From Chitinimonas koreensis (GTDB lineage Bacteria > Pseudomonadota > Gammaproteobacteria > Burkholderiales > Chitinimonadaceae), in contig NZ_CP060704.1 in assembly GCF_014353015.1 (NCBI RefSeq), positions 3,683,001-3,747,000 of the forward strand: DNA of 64,000 nt, written 5' to 3'. Under the pieces are notes generated by a model. That model had not been told where the DNA came from and did no database searches. It saw only the letters and a list, made by a program, of their open reading frames with translations. Position numbers and translations under genes: made by a program. Positions 18,515-26,185 of this stretch are shown piece after piece. The stretch's first letter is position 1. Each line of letters starts with the position of its first letter.

Positions 18515-18736
18515 GGGGAAACAGATAAGGCGCAAGAAAACGATGTAGCGCCTTCGGATCTACCTGGCGACGCGTAAGCGTTGACGATTGGCTGGCACCC
18601 GGCGAAGCCGGGCTGATTTGGGCAGTAGTGGGGAGGCAGGCCGATCTTCGCTCGATTTCTCTCCCACTCCCCCGCCTCGCCCTTAGGGCGAGGAGCCTCG
18701 CTGACGCTCGTTCACTGTCCCTGGCGGTCGCATGTG

Positions 18737-18775
18737 AATCGGGCACGGAGCTTTCTCCGTGCCCGATTCGCTTTT
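18737..18775 (+). terminator. porin terminator, copy 2
   Basis: Identical 14-bp stem and T tail to copy 1, carried by the second repeat unit. Confidence 0.85.
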
Positions 18776-19001
18776 GGGGAAACAGATAAGGCGCAAGAAA
18801 ACGATGTAGCGCCTTCGGATCTACCTGGCGACGCGTAAGCGTTGACGATTGGCTGGCACCCGGCAAAGCCGGGCTGATTTGGGCGGCAGTGGGGAAGCAA
18901 GCAGGCAGATCTTCGCTCGATTTCTCTCCCACTCCCCCGCCTCGCCCTTAGGGCGAGGAGCCTCGCTGACGCTCGTTCGCTGTCCCTGGCGGTCGCATGT
19001 G

Positions 19002-19038
19002 AATCGGGCACGGAGCTTTCTCCGTGCCCGATTTGCGC
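19002..19038 (+). terminator. porin terminator, copy 3
   Basis: Same 14-bp stem as copies 1 and 2, but followed by tgcgctt instead of cgctttt, so the T tail is weaker and the unit ends here. Confidence 0.75.
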
Positions 19039-19087
19039 TTATAGGGGACGATGCAGCGCCACGATCAGCGCGATGCAGCGGTGTTCC

Positions 19088-19156
19088 GTAGGAGCGGCTT
19101 CAGCCGCGAATCGTGGAGGTGTCGCCGTCGTCATTCGCGGCTGAAGCCGCTCCTAC
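19088..19156. repeat. REP doublet (REPIN), copy 1
   Basis: gtaggagcggcttcagccgc and its reverse complement gcggctgaagccgctcctac bound a ~20-bp spacer, giving one long hairpin. Four more copies lie in the window, all between genes. Confidence 0.93.
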
Positions 19157-19223
19157 AAAAGCAGGTCGCAGCGGTATCCATGTCGCACCGCCGAATGAAC
19201 ACTGGCCCGGCGCCTGCGCCGCG

Positions 19224-19550
19224 CTACCAGCGCCGCCACCAGCCGAAACCGAAGCGCGGGCCGTAGTCCCATTGCCGCATGCGTTCTTCCTGGCGCACGT
19301 CGTCGAGCTGGGTCTGCTGCATGTAGTCGAGCACCGGCTCGGCGACGCCGGCCTTGTTGAGGCGGACGATGTCGCTGGCGCTCAGGCGGTAGCTGGTGCG
19401 GCTGTCGCGGATCATGGCGATCAGCGCGTTGGGGGTGGTGCCCTGCTTGCTCAGCGCGATGACGTCGTCGACCGAGAGCGGCGGCGGCAGGGTGGCGCAG
19501 GCGGCCAGCAGGACGGCGGACAGGATGGGTAGCATTACGGTGCGGCGCAT
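19224..19550 (-). CDS. small predicted lipoprotein
   Basis: A 108-aa protein with a lipoprotein signal peptide: RRTVMLPILSAVLLAAC, Cys at residue 18-20 being the lipidation site. The mature part contains LSVDDVIALSKQGTTPNALI, IRDSRTSYRLSASDIVRLNK and AGVAEPVLDYMQQTQ, a helical pattern seen in short lipoproteins that end in a Trp/Arg-rich tail (here GFGWWRRW). GAGGAGA lies 7 nt before ATG 19550, deciding this start over an upstream in-frame codon. Function unknown; envelope location inferred from the lipobox. Confidence 0.8.
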   Translation of the reverse strand: MRRTVMLPILSAVLLAACATLPPPLSVDDVIALSKQGTTPNALIAMIRDSRTSYRLSASDIVRLNKAGVAEPVLDYMQQTQLDDVRQEERMRQWDYGPRFGFGWWRRW

Positions 19551-19661
19551 GGCGGCTCTCCTCGATCGGCTTTCACCATAGACCCCGGCACGCACGAAAA
19601 GTGCATGCGGCCGGCCGCCGACAGCGGCCGGCGCACCGATCCACATCCTGGCGCGGGGGGC

Positions 19662-20228
19662 TCAGAGGGCCTTGACCGCCCCCGTCACCGCGACCAGCCT
19701 GGCCGCCAGTTTCTCGACCTGGCTCTGCTGGCGCGCATCGGACAGCTTGCCGTCCTGGCCGAAGGCCTCGTGCGCGCGGCTGATCGCCAGCGTCTGCGGC
19801 AGCGTGCTCACGCCGAGCGTGTGCAGGATGTCGCGCAGGTGGTTGAGCCCGCGCAGGCCGCCCAGCGCACCGGGCGAGGCGGCGGTCAGCAGCGCGGTCT
19901 TGCCCTGGAAGGCAGCGCCGGCATCGATGCGCGACAGCCAGTCGAGCGTGTTCTTCATCAGCGAGGAGACCGAGGCGTTGTTCTCCGGCGAGGCCAGCGC
20001 CAGGCCGTCGTGCGACTGCAGCAGCGTATTGAGCGCACGGGCGCGCTCGGGCACGCCGTTCTCGCTTTCCCAGTCGCCGTGGTAGAGCAGCATGTCGAAA
20101 TCGGCCAGGTCGATCAGGCTGGCCTCGCCGCCGGCGTCGCGCACCGCCTGCGCCAGCACGCCGGCCAGCTTCTTGTTGAGCGAACCGCGCCGGGCGCTGC
20201 CGGCGAATACCAGGATGCGTGCTGACAT
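19662..20228 (-). CDS. NADPH-dependent FMN reductase family protein
   Basis: A 188-aa flavodoxin-fold oxidoreductase. The N-terminal phosphate-binding loop reads VFAGSARRGSLNKKLA, and the SPENNASVSSLMKNTLDWLS motif is the FMN/active-site segment of this family (usual form PEYNxSxPGxLKNAxDW). Relatives reduce FMN, quinones, azo dyes or chromate using NAD(P)H. GAGGAG precedes ATG 20228. It is followed upstream in the same direction by OsmC and pirin genes (gaps 46 and 107 bp), suggesting a small redox-protection cluster. Confidence 0.9.
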   Translation of the reverse strand: MSARILVFAGSARRGSLNKKLAGVLAQAVRDAGGEASLIDLADFDMLLYHGDWESENGVPERARALNTLLQSHDGLALASPENNASVSSLMKNTLDWLSRIDAGAAFQGKTALLTAASPGALGGLRGLNHLRDILHTLGVSTLPQTLAISRAHEAFGQDGKLSDARQQSQVEKLAARLVAVTGAVKAL

Positions 20229-20274
20229 GGGGGTCTCCTCGTCAATAGGGTGGATTGGCGGATCGGGTAGCGCT

Positions 20275-20664
20275 TCAGGCCGCCGGCGCGACGACGGTCT
20301 CGGTCGCGATCTCGATGCGGCCGCTCAGGGTCTTGTGCACCGGGCACTTGTCGGCGATCTCGGCCAGCCGGGTGCGCTGCACCTCGGTCAGGTCGCCGAC
20401 GAACTCGAGCCTGCGCTGCATGCGGTAGACGCCGTCGCGCTCGACGTGGTCGATGGAGACATGCACGTCCTCGAGCGGGAAGCCCTTGCGCGCGGCGTAC
20501 ATGCGCAGGGTGATGGCGGTGCAGGCGGCCAGCGCCGCGTCGAGCAGCTGGTGCGGATCGGGGGCGGTGGTCGAATCGTCGGCATCGGCGAGCCAGCGGG
20601 CGGCTTCGACGCTCAGTTCGGTCAGGTAGCTGCCCCCTTCGGATTTGCGGGCTTGGACGGTCAT
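20275..20664 (-). CDS. OsmC family peroxidase-like protein
   Basis: A 129-aa OsmC/Ohr-fold protein. It has both conserved redox cysteines, in LLDAALAACTAITLRMYAAR and in IADKCPVHKTLSG, and the central HVSIDHVERDGVYRMQRR strand pair. Family members reduce organic hydroperoxides with thiol partners in the cytoplasm. AGAGGAA lies upstream of ATG 20664. It sits between an FMN reductase and a pirin, all on the same strand. Confidence 0.92.
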   Translation of the reverse strand: MTVQARKSEGGSYLTELSVEAARWLADADDSTTAPDPHQLLDAALAACTAITLRMYAARKGFPLEDVHVSIDHVERDGVYRMQRRLEFVGDLTEVQRTRLAEIADKCPVHKTLSGRIEIATETVVAPAA

Positions 20665-20771
20665 GGCGGGTTCCTCTCGTATCGTTTGCAGCGGATTGTC
20701 GTTGGTCTTTGGAGTACCGGCCGGTCGCGGGCTTCATCGTGCGACCGGCCGCGGCGGGCGGCGTTCCGCGG

Positions 20772-21473
<702 letters not shown>

Positions 21474-21595
21474 GATGCACTCCTTTCAAATGTTTGAATG
21501 CCTGGAGTGCATGTTAAGACTGCATCAGTTGCACTGATAGCGGAATGATCTGAGCCGATTGATCCGATTTTTTGAATATAGACGAGGAAGCCGCG

Positions 21596-22399
21596 ATGTC
21601 CCCGATCAAGCGTTGCATCCTGGCCGGCAACCGCCAGTCGGCGAAGTCGCTGCGCGGTGCGCAGGCCCGCGTGCTGGCGGCAGCCGACCCGGAAGCGCTG
21701 CACGACCTGCGCGTGGCGATCCGGCGCTGGCGCAGCCTGGCCGCGCCGTGGCGGCCGCTGGACGATTTCGCGTCGATCGCGGCGCCGCTGCGCCGGCTCA
21801 AGCGCGTCGCCGATCTCGGCGGCCCGCTGCGCGACGCCGAGGTGCAGGACGCGCTGCTGGCCACGCTGGCGCCGGTCGCCGACGCCGGGCTGGAGCGCTG
21901 GCAGGAGGAGCGCGCCGCCGAATTGGCCCGCCAGCAGGCCAGGCTGCTGGGACGGTTGCAGGGCAAGCGGCTGGCGCGGGCGATCCGGCGGCTGGAGCGC
22001 CGGCTCGAACGCGGCGTCGACGCGGCGCCGAGCAATGAACTGCTGGCGGCGCTGCGCCGGCACGAGTCGGCGCTGGCCGCGCAACTGCGGGCCGACCTGG
22101 CGCTGGGCCCGGCGCTGTTCGCCGAGCGGGCGCGCTGGCACGGCACGCGGCTCGACTGCAAGCGGCTGCGCTACCTGCTGGAGGAATACGGCACGCTGCT
22201 CGGCGAGGGGCGCGCAGCCAACGCGCTGGCCGCCAAACTGGCGCAGGACGCGCTGGGCGAGTTGCACGACGTCGATGCGCTGGCCGAGACGCTGTACGCA
22301 GCCGGCGTCACCGCGCTGGCCGGCCCGCTGGCGGCCTTGCGGCGGCAGCGGCTGGCGCGTGCGCAGGCGGCGCTGGTCGAGCTGTCGGCCTGGATCTGA
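21596..22399 (+). CDS. CHAD domain protein
   Basis: A 267-aa all-helical protein rich in Arg and Ala, with the conserved His-containing helices of the CHAD domain: EALHDLRVAIRRWRSLAAP, LGGPLRDAEVQDALL, HGTRLDCKRLRYLLEEYGTL and LGELHDVDALAETLYAAG. CHAD domains bind inorganic polyphosphate. No CYTH domain is fused. GAGGA 7 nt upstream favours ATG 21596 over the earlier in-frame TTG at 21572. Nearby pit fits phosphate metabolism only loosely. Confidence 0.9.
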   Translation: MSPIKRCILAGNRQSAKSLRGAQARVLAAADPEALHDLRVAIRRWRSLAAPWRPLDDFASIAAPLRRLKRVADLGGPLRDAEVQDALLATLAPVADAGLERWQEERAAELARQQARLLGRLQGKRLARAIRRLERRLERGVDAAPSNELLAALRRHESALAAQLRADLALGPALFAERARWHGTRLDCKRLRYLLEEYGTLLGEGRAANALAAKLAQDALGELHDVDALAETLYAAGVTALAGPLAALRRQRLARAQAALVELSAWI

Positions 22400-22592
22400 G
22401 GCGGGGTCCGGCGGCCGGTCGCGATCGACCGGGAGAATGCGGCGAAGAAAGGTCGGCCGGTCGGATCCGGCCGGGGGAATCGTGCCGTGCAACCTTTGCC
22501 GGCGGCGCGGTCGAACGGAGTGAAGGCTGGTCGAGGCATTCCGGCAGGCGCGGGCCTCCCGGCGGCGGCATCACTCCTCTCCAAAAGAGGTT

Positions 22593-22626
22593 CGCGGTAT
22601 GGCGGCAGCGCCATGCCGCGTTTTTT
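22593..22626 (+). terminator. strong intrinsic terminator 190 bp after the CHAD gene
   Basis: A 12-bp stem with one G-T pair (cgcggtatggcg with cgccatgccgcg), a gcag loop and a run of six T. The long distance from the CHAD stop leaves room for a separate short transcript in 22400-22626. Confidence 0.88.
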
Positions 22627-22649
22627 ATTCCGCGGCGCCGACGCCGCCG

Positions 22650-22717
22650 CAGGAGCGGCTTCAGCCGCGAATCGTGTTCGGGGCTCCCATGCCATTCGCG
22701 GCTGAAGCCGCTCCTAC
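22650..22717. repeat. REP doublet (REPIN), copy 2
   Basis: aggagcggcttcagccgcga ... gcggctgaagccgctcctac; the left end has c instead of gt at its outer edge. Only 75 bp from copy 3. Confidence 0.92.
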
Positions 22718-22792
22718 GAGGAGGCATCGGCATCGGTTCGAAGATCGGCACTGACTCATCTGGCGTGTCGTATCCCGCGCGCCGACACCGCC

Positions 22793-22861
22793 GTAGGGGC
22801 GGCTTCAGCCGCGAATCGCGTTCGCAGCCCAGCCGTCATTCGCGGCCGAAGCCGCTCCTGC
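22793..22861. repeat. REP doublet (REPIN), copy 3 (diverged)
   Basis: gtaggggcggcttcagccgc ... gcggccgaagccgctcctgc; three changes from the consensus arms, so an older copy. Lies just before the 3' end of pgpA. Confidence 0.9.
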
Positions 22862-22891
22862 ACAAGGCCGCAGCCACGGCTGGCGCGGCGC

Positions 22892-23380
22892 TCAAGCCAG
22901 CCAGGGCGACGCCAGCCACAGCAGCGCGGCCGCCGGCACGGCCGCCAGCGCGTCGTCGAGCATCACGCCCAGGCCGCCCTTGACCCGCGCGTCGATCCAG
23001 CGGATCGGCCACGGTTTCCAGATATCGAACAGGCGGAACAGCGCGAAGGCGGCGCCCCAGCCCAGCCAGCCCTGAGGCGCCAGCGCCAGCAGCGGCAGCA
23101 TCGCCACGATCTCGTCCCATACGATGGCGCCGTGGTCGCTCACGCCGAGCGCGCGGCCGGTCCTGTCGCAGACCGGCACGCCGAGCGCGAACAGCGGGAT
23201 CGCCAGCAGCGCGATCGCCAGCGGCGACAGCCAGCAGGCCAGCAGCAGGTAGAACGGGATCGCCGCCAGCGAGCCGAAGGTGCCCGGCGCGCGCGGCGCC
23301 AGGCCGCTGCCGAAACCGAGCGACAGGAGGTGGGCGGGATGGGACAGCAGCAGCTTGAGGTCGGGCTGGCGGGCGGGCAT
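22892..23380 (-). CDS. pgpA: phosphatidylglycerophosphatase A
   Basis: Dephosphorylates phosphatidylglycerol phosphate to phosphatidylglycerol in the inner membrane. The 162-aa product has the PgpA hallmarks: GSGLAPRAPGTFGSLAAIP, DHGAIVWDEIVAMLPLL (conserved Asp/Glu pair), and FALFRLFDIWKPWPIRWID followed by GGLGVMLDDALAA. It has about three to four membrane segments. Last gene of the nrdR-rib-nusB-thiL cluster, 22 bp after thiL, an order common in proteobacteria. Start at ATG 23380. Confidence 0.93.
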   Translation of the reverse strand: MPARQPDLKLLLSHPAHLLSLGFGSGLAPRAPGTFGSLAAIPFYLLLACWLSPLAIALLAIPLFALGVPVCDRTGRALGVSDHGAIVWDEIVAMLPLLALAPQGWLGWGAAFALFRLFDIWKPWPIRWIDARVKGGLGVMLDDALAAVPAAALLWLASPWLA

Positions 23381-23402
23381 TGCGAAGCGCTTTCGGCCGG
23401 GG

Positions 23403-24362
23403 CTAGTCGAAGTGGTTGAAGCCGGCGCGCGGCAGCGCCAGCGGCTGGCCGGCGGCGTCGCGCACGGTGACGCCCCGGCCGGCCCGCATGGCGCCGATGC
23501 GGGCCAGCGGCAGCGCGAGCTCCGCGCCGAGCGCGGCGATGCGTGCGCGCTCGGCCGGCGCGGCGGTGAAGCACAGCTCGTAGTCGTCGCCGCCGGCCAG
23601 CCGGGCCAGGTCATAGCCCGGCACGGCCTGCACCGCCGGATCGAGCGGCAGCTGCGGCAGCAGGGCCAGCTCGATCTCTGCGGCCAGCCCGGACGCGCGG
23701 GCGATGTGGCCGAGATCGGCCGCCAGGCCGTCCGACACGTCGATCGCCGCCGAGGCGAGGCCGCGCAGGGCCCGGCCCAGCGCCACCCGAGGCACCGGCC
23801 GGTCGAGCCGTTCGGCGCAATGGGCCAGGTCGGCAGCGGCCAGCGCCAGCTCGCCGTAGCGCTGCCGCACCGCCAGCGCGGCGGCGCCGGTCGGGCCGGA
23901 CAGCCAGACGTCGTCGCCGTCGCGCGCGCCGTCGCGGCGCAGCGCCTGGCCCGGCTCGACCTCGCCGAGGATCTGGATCGACATCGCCAGCAGGCCGGAG
24001 GTGGTATCGCCGCCGATCAGCTCGGCGCCGTGCGCATCGGCCAGCGCGAACAGGCCGCGCGCATAGTCGGCCAGCCAGCCGGCGTCGGCCGCCGGCAGCG
24101 TCAGGCACAGCGTGAACCAGCGCGGCGCGGCGCCCATGGCGGCCATGTCCGACAGGTTGACCGCCAGCGACTTCCAGCCGAGCGAATACGGATCGGCGCC
24201 GGCGAAGAAATGGCGGCCCTCGACCATGGTGTCGGCCGCCACCGCCAGCTGCAGGCCGGCCGCCGGCGCGATCAGCGCCGCATCGTCGCCGATGCCGAGC
24301 GCGGCGCCCGGCGTGGCGCGCGTGAAGTAGCGGCGGATCAGGTCGAATTCGTCGAGCGGCAT
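23403..24362 (-). CDS. thiL: thiamine-monophosphate kinase
   Basis: Phosphorylates thiamine monophosphate to the active cofactor TPP in the cytoplasm. The 319-aa product shows the PurM-like family motifs: FDLIRRYFTRATPGAALGIG and DDAALI at the N-terminus, AADTMVEGRHFFAGADPYSL, VNLSDMAAMGAAPRWFTLCL, ELIGGDTTSGLLAMSIQ and AIDVSDGLAADLGHI. It lies between nusB (28 bp upstream) and pgpA, the usual neighbours. Confidence 0.96.
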   Translation of the reverse strand: MPLDEFDLIRRYFTRATPGAALGIGDDAALIAPAAGLQLAVAADTMVEGRHFFAGADPYSLGWKSLAVNLSDMAAMGAAPRWFTLCLTLPAADAGWLADYARGLFALADAHGAELIGGDTTSGLLAMSIQILGEVEPGQALRRDGARDGDDVWLSGPTGAAALAVRQRYGELALAAADLAHCAERLDRPVPRVALGRALRGLASAAIDVSDGLAADLGHIARASGLAAEIELALLPQLPLDPAVQAVPGYDLARLAGGDDYELCFTAAPAERARIAALGAELALPLARIGAMRAGRGVTVRDAAGQPLALPRAGFNHFD

Positions 24363-24390
24363 GCGCGGCGCGGGCGGACCGGAGGCGGGA

Positions 24391-24881
24391 TCAGCGGCGC
24401 TTGTTGCGGCCGGCTTCGACCTCGTCGGCGCGCACTTCGAGCGCCAGCTTGTCGAGCACGCCGTTGACGAAGCGGTGGCCGTCGGTGCCGCCGAAGGTCT
24501 TGGCGATCTCGATCGCCTCGTTGATGATCACCGCGTAGGGGGTCTCGGGCTTGGCGGTCAGCTCGAAGGCGCCGACCAGCAGGATGGCGCGCTCGACCGG
24601 GCTGACGTCGGCCTCGTCGCGGTCCAGGTGCGGCACCAGCTTTTCCTTGAGCACCGCAGCGTCGCGCATGCAGGTGTAGAAGATCTCGCGGAACAGCGCC
24701 TCGTCGGCGCGCACGAAGCTGGTGCTGCTGTCGCGCAGGAAGCGCTCGATGGCGGCGACGCCGTCGCCGGTCAGCTGCCACTGGTACAGGCCCTGCACGG
24801 CGAATTCGCGCGCGCGGCGGCGGGCGGACTTCTGCGGGGCTTCTTGGCGTCTTGGGGTTGGGCGGCTTGGCTCATGGGCAT
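24391..24881 (-). CDS. nusB: transcription antitermination factor NusB (apparent frameshift near the start)
   Basis: NusB binds boxA RNA with NusE in rRNA antitermination. The body is clear: ARRRAREFAVQGLYQWQL, DEADVSPVERAILLVGAFEL, TPYAVIINEAIEIAKTFGG, GHRFVNGVLDKLALEVR. ATG starts exist at 24881 and 24875 (MPMSQAAQPQDAKKPRR), but they are in a different frame from the body. Adding one A in the AA at about 24830 gives PRRKSARRRAREFAVQG, the expected N-terminus. As read, only GTG 24798 is in frame and would remove the basic RNA-binding helix. An assembly error is the simplest explanation. It lies between ribH and thiL, the usual place. Confidence 0.85.
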
Positions 24882-24992
24882 TCCTGTCGAAAGAGCAAAC
24901 GCGGCCGGGGCCGCGCGGGATGGATCGCCGGGAGACGGGCGCTCCCGGAAGGATGGATCGACGGGCGCGGGCGGCGATGGCCCGCGGCCCGA

Positions 24993-25478
24993 CTACAGCT
25001 TGAGGCGTTCGCGCAGCGCGGTCTGCAACCGGGCCATCTCGACCGCGACGCGGGCGGCGTCGGTGCCCTTCTCCTGCATGCGCACCAGCGCCTGGTCGTC
25101 GTTCTCGGTGGTCAGGATCGCGTTGGCGATCGGCACGCCGAAATCGAGCGTCACCTGGGTCACGCCGGCGCCCGACTCGTTCGATACCAGTTCGAAATGA
25201 TAGGTCTCGCCGCGGATCACTGCGCCGAGGGTGACCAGCGCGTCGAAACGGCCCGACTTGGCCATGGTCTGCAGCACCAGCGGCGCCTCGAGCGCGCCGG
25301 GCACGGTCGCCAGCAGCAGGTCGGATTCCGCCACGCCCAGCCGCACCAGCTCGTCGCGGCAGGCCGCCAGCAGGCCCTCGCAGACGTCGCTGTTAAAGCG
25401 GCACATGACGATGCCGACCTTGAGGCCGCGGCCGTCGAGATTGGATTCGATTTCGGGGAGGTGTTCGAAGCGCGGCAT
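24993..25478 (-). CDS. ribH: 6,7-dimethyl-8-ribityllumazine synthase
   Basis: Penultimate step of riboflavin synthesis: condenses DHBP with the ribitylaminouracil. The 161-aa product has the family motifs VGIVMCRFNSDVCEGLLAAC, TVPGALEAPLVLQTMAKSG, DALVTLGAVIRGETYHFELV (with the catalytic His) and FGVPIANAILTTENDDQALV. It starts 1 nt after the stop of the doc toxin gene, so its translation is probably coupled to that gene. No FMN riboswitch was found upstream. Confidence 0.97.
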   Translation of the reverse strand: MPRFEHLPEIESNLDGRGLKVGIVMCRFNSDVCEGLLAACRDELVRLGVAESDLLLATVPGALEAPLVLQTMAKSGRFDALVTLGAVIRGETYHFELVSNESGAGVTQVTLDFGVPIANAILTTENDDQALVRMQEKGTDAARVAVEMARLQTALRERLKL

Positions 25479-25479
25479 G

Positions 25480-25869
25480 TCAGCCCTTTCGTTCTGTATG
25501 TTGGCGCAATAAAGCGGCCAGTGCCGGCCGATCCAGCTGGTCGATCGCGATGCGGACCAGCCAGTCGACCAAGTCGATCTGCGAAAAACGGAGCCACCAG
25601 CCATTACCAACTAGGAAGGTGGTCATGCAGGCGGCGGCGGTACGCTTGTTGCCGTCGAGGAAGGGACGATTCTTGGCCAGCGAATGGGCATAGGCCGCCG
25701 CCGCCTCGAATACATCGCCGGTATAGCCATAAGTCTGCTGGGCCTGCCCCAGGGCCGAGCGCATCAGCTCGATGTCGCGCACGCCCTGCATCCCGCCGAA
25801 AGCCCGGATCTGGTCCTCGTGGACCAGCAATACCAAGGCTTCGGGCAGGAAGCGGACCGGAGCGGTCAT
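25480..25869 (-). CDS. doc: Fic/Doc family toxin (death-on-curing type) with altered catalytic motif
   Basis: A 129-aa Doc-like protein: LLVHEDQIRAFGGMQGVRDI at the N-terminus and YAHSLAKNRPFLDGNKRTAA at the active site. The usual Doc motif is HxFx(D/N)xNKR, where the His is the catalytic base for phosphorylating EF-Tu. Here that position is Arg (codon CGT, one transition from CAT), so activity may be lost. The ATG overlaps the stop of the antitoxin gene (TGATG). The stop is 1 nt before ribH. Part of an abrB-doc pair inserted in the riboflavin operon. Confidence 0.88.
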   Translation of the reverse strand: MTAPVRFLPEALVLLVHEDQIRAFGGMQGVRDIELMRSALGQAQQTYGYTGDVFEAAAAYAHSLAKNRPFLDGNKRTAAACMTTFLVGNGWWLRFSQIDLVDWLVRIAIDQLDRPALAALLRQHTERKG

Positions 25870-26096
25870 CAGAGCTCGGCGAGCTTCTGGAAGGCCGGCC
25901 GGTATTGCTCAAGCACTTCCTGATAAGCCGCCCAGCCTTCGGCAAAAGCCTCGTCGACCGGCGTCAGCAGCAGGCGGCCGTTCTCGGGCGTCACCTCGAA
26001 CTTCTGGCCTTCGGCCAGGTGCAGGCTGTGCACGATCTCGGCCGGAATGGTGGTGACGAAGCTGGAACCGACCTTGCGCAGCACGACTTGGCTCAT
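25869..26096 (-). CDS. AbrB/MazE-type antitoxin
   Basis: A 75-aa protein with an N-terminal swapped-hairpin AbrB DNA-binding domain, VVLRKVGSSFVTTIPAEIVH then LAEGQKFEVTPENGRLLLTP, and a C-terminal tail (AFAEGWAAYQEVLEQYRPAF) expected to wrap the toxin. GGAGG lies just before ATG 26096, and an 18-bp palindrome lies immediately upstream. Antitoxins of this type repress their own operon. The stop overlaps the toxin start by one base. Confidence 0.9.
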   Translation of the reverse strand: MSQVVLRKVGSSFVTTIPAEIVHSLHLAEGQKFEVTPENGRLLLTPVDEAFAEGWAAYQEVLEQYRPAFQKLAEL

Positions 26097-26107
26097 GGCG
26101 ACCTCCG

Positions 26108-26125
26108 TATATACGGTCGTATATA
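26108..26125. promoter_or_regulatory. palindromic operator of the abrB-doc pair
   Basis: tatatacg-gt-cgtatata is a perfect 8+8 palindrome with a 2-bp centre, 12-29 bp before the antitoxin ATG. Its TA-rich arms also supply a possible -10 element on the minus strand. It fits autoregulation by the AbrB-type antitoxin. Binding is inferred. Confidence 0.75.
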
Positions 26126-26185
26126 TTAGCAAGCCGCCCACGCCCCGTCAAAAACCCCTTATGAATCAGGGCCTACCGAGACCGC

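Larger units (their letters stand above)
18297..19042. repeat. tandem triplication of a ~260-bp module
   Basis: Units run 18297-18556, 18557-18817 and 18818 to about 19042 (third one shortened). Each starts gatctNcctggcgac, has a cacccggcaaagccggg-type hairpin, the string agatcttcgctcgatttct or a close variant, a gccc-taagggc dyad, and ends in a strong terminator hairpin. Differences are a few bases per unit. No reading frame is conserved between units, so the module is non-coding. Confidence 0.93.
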
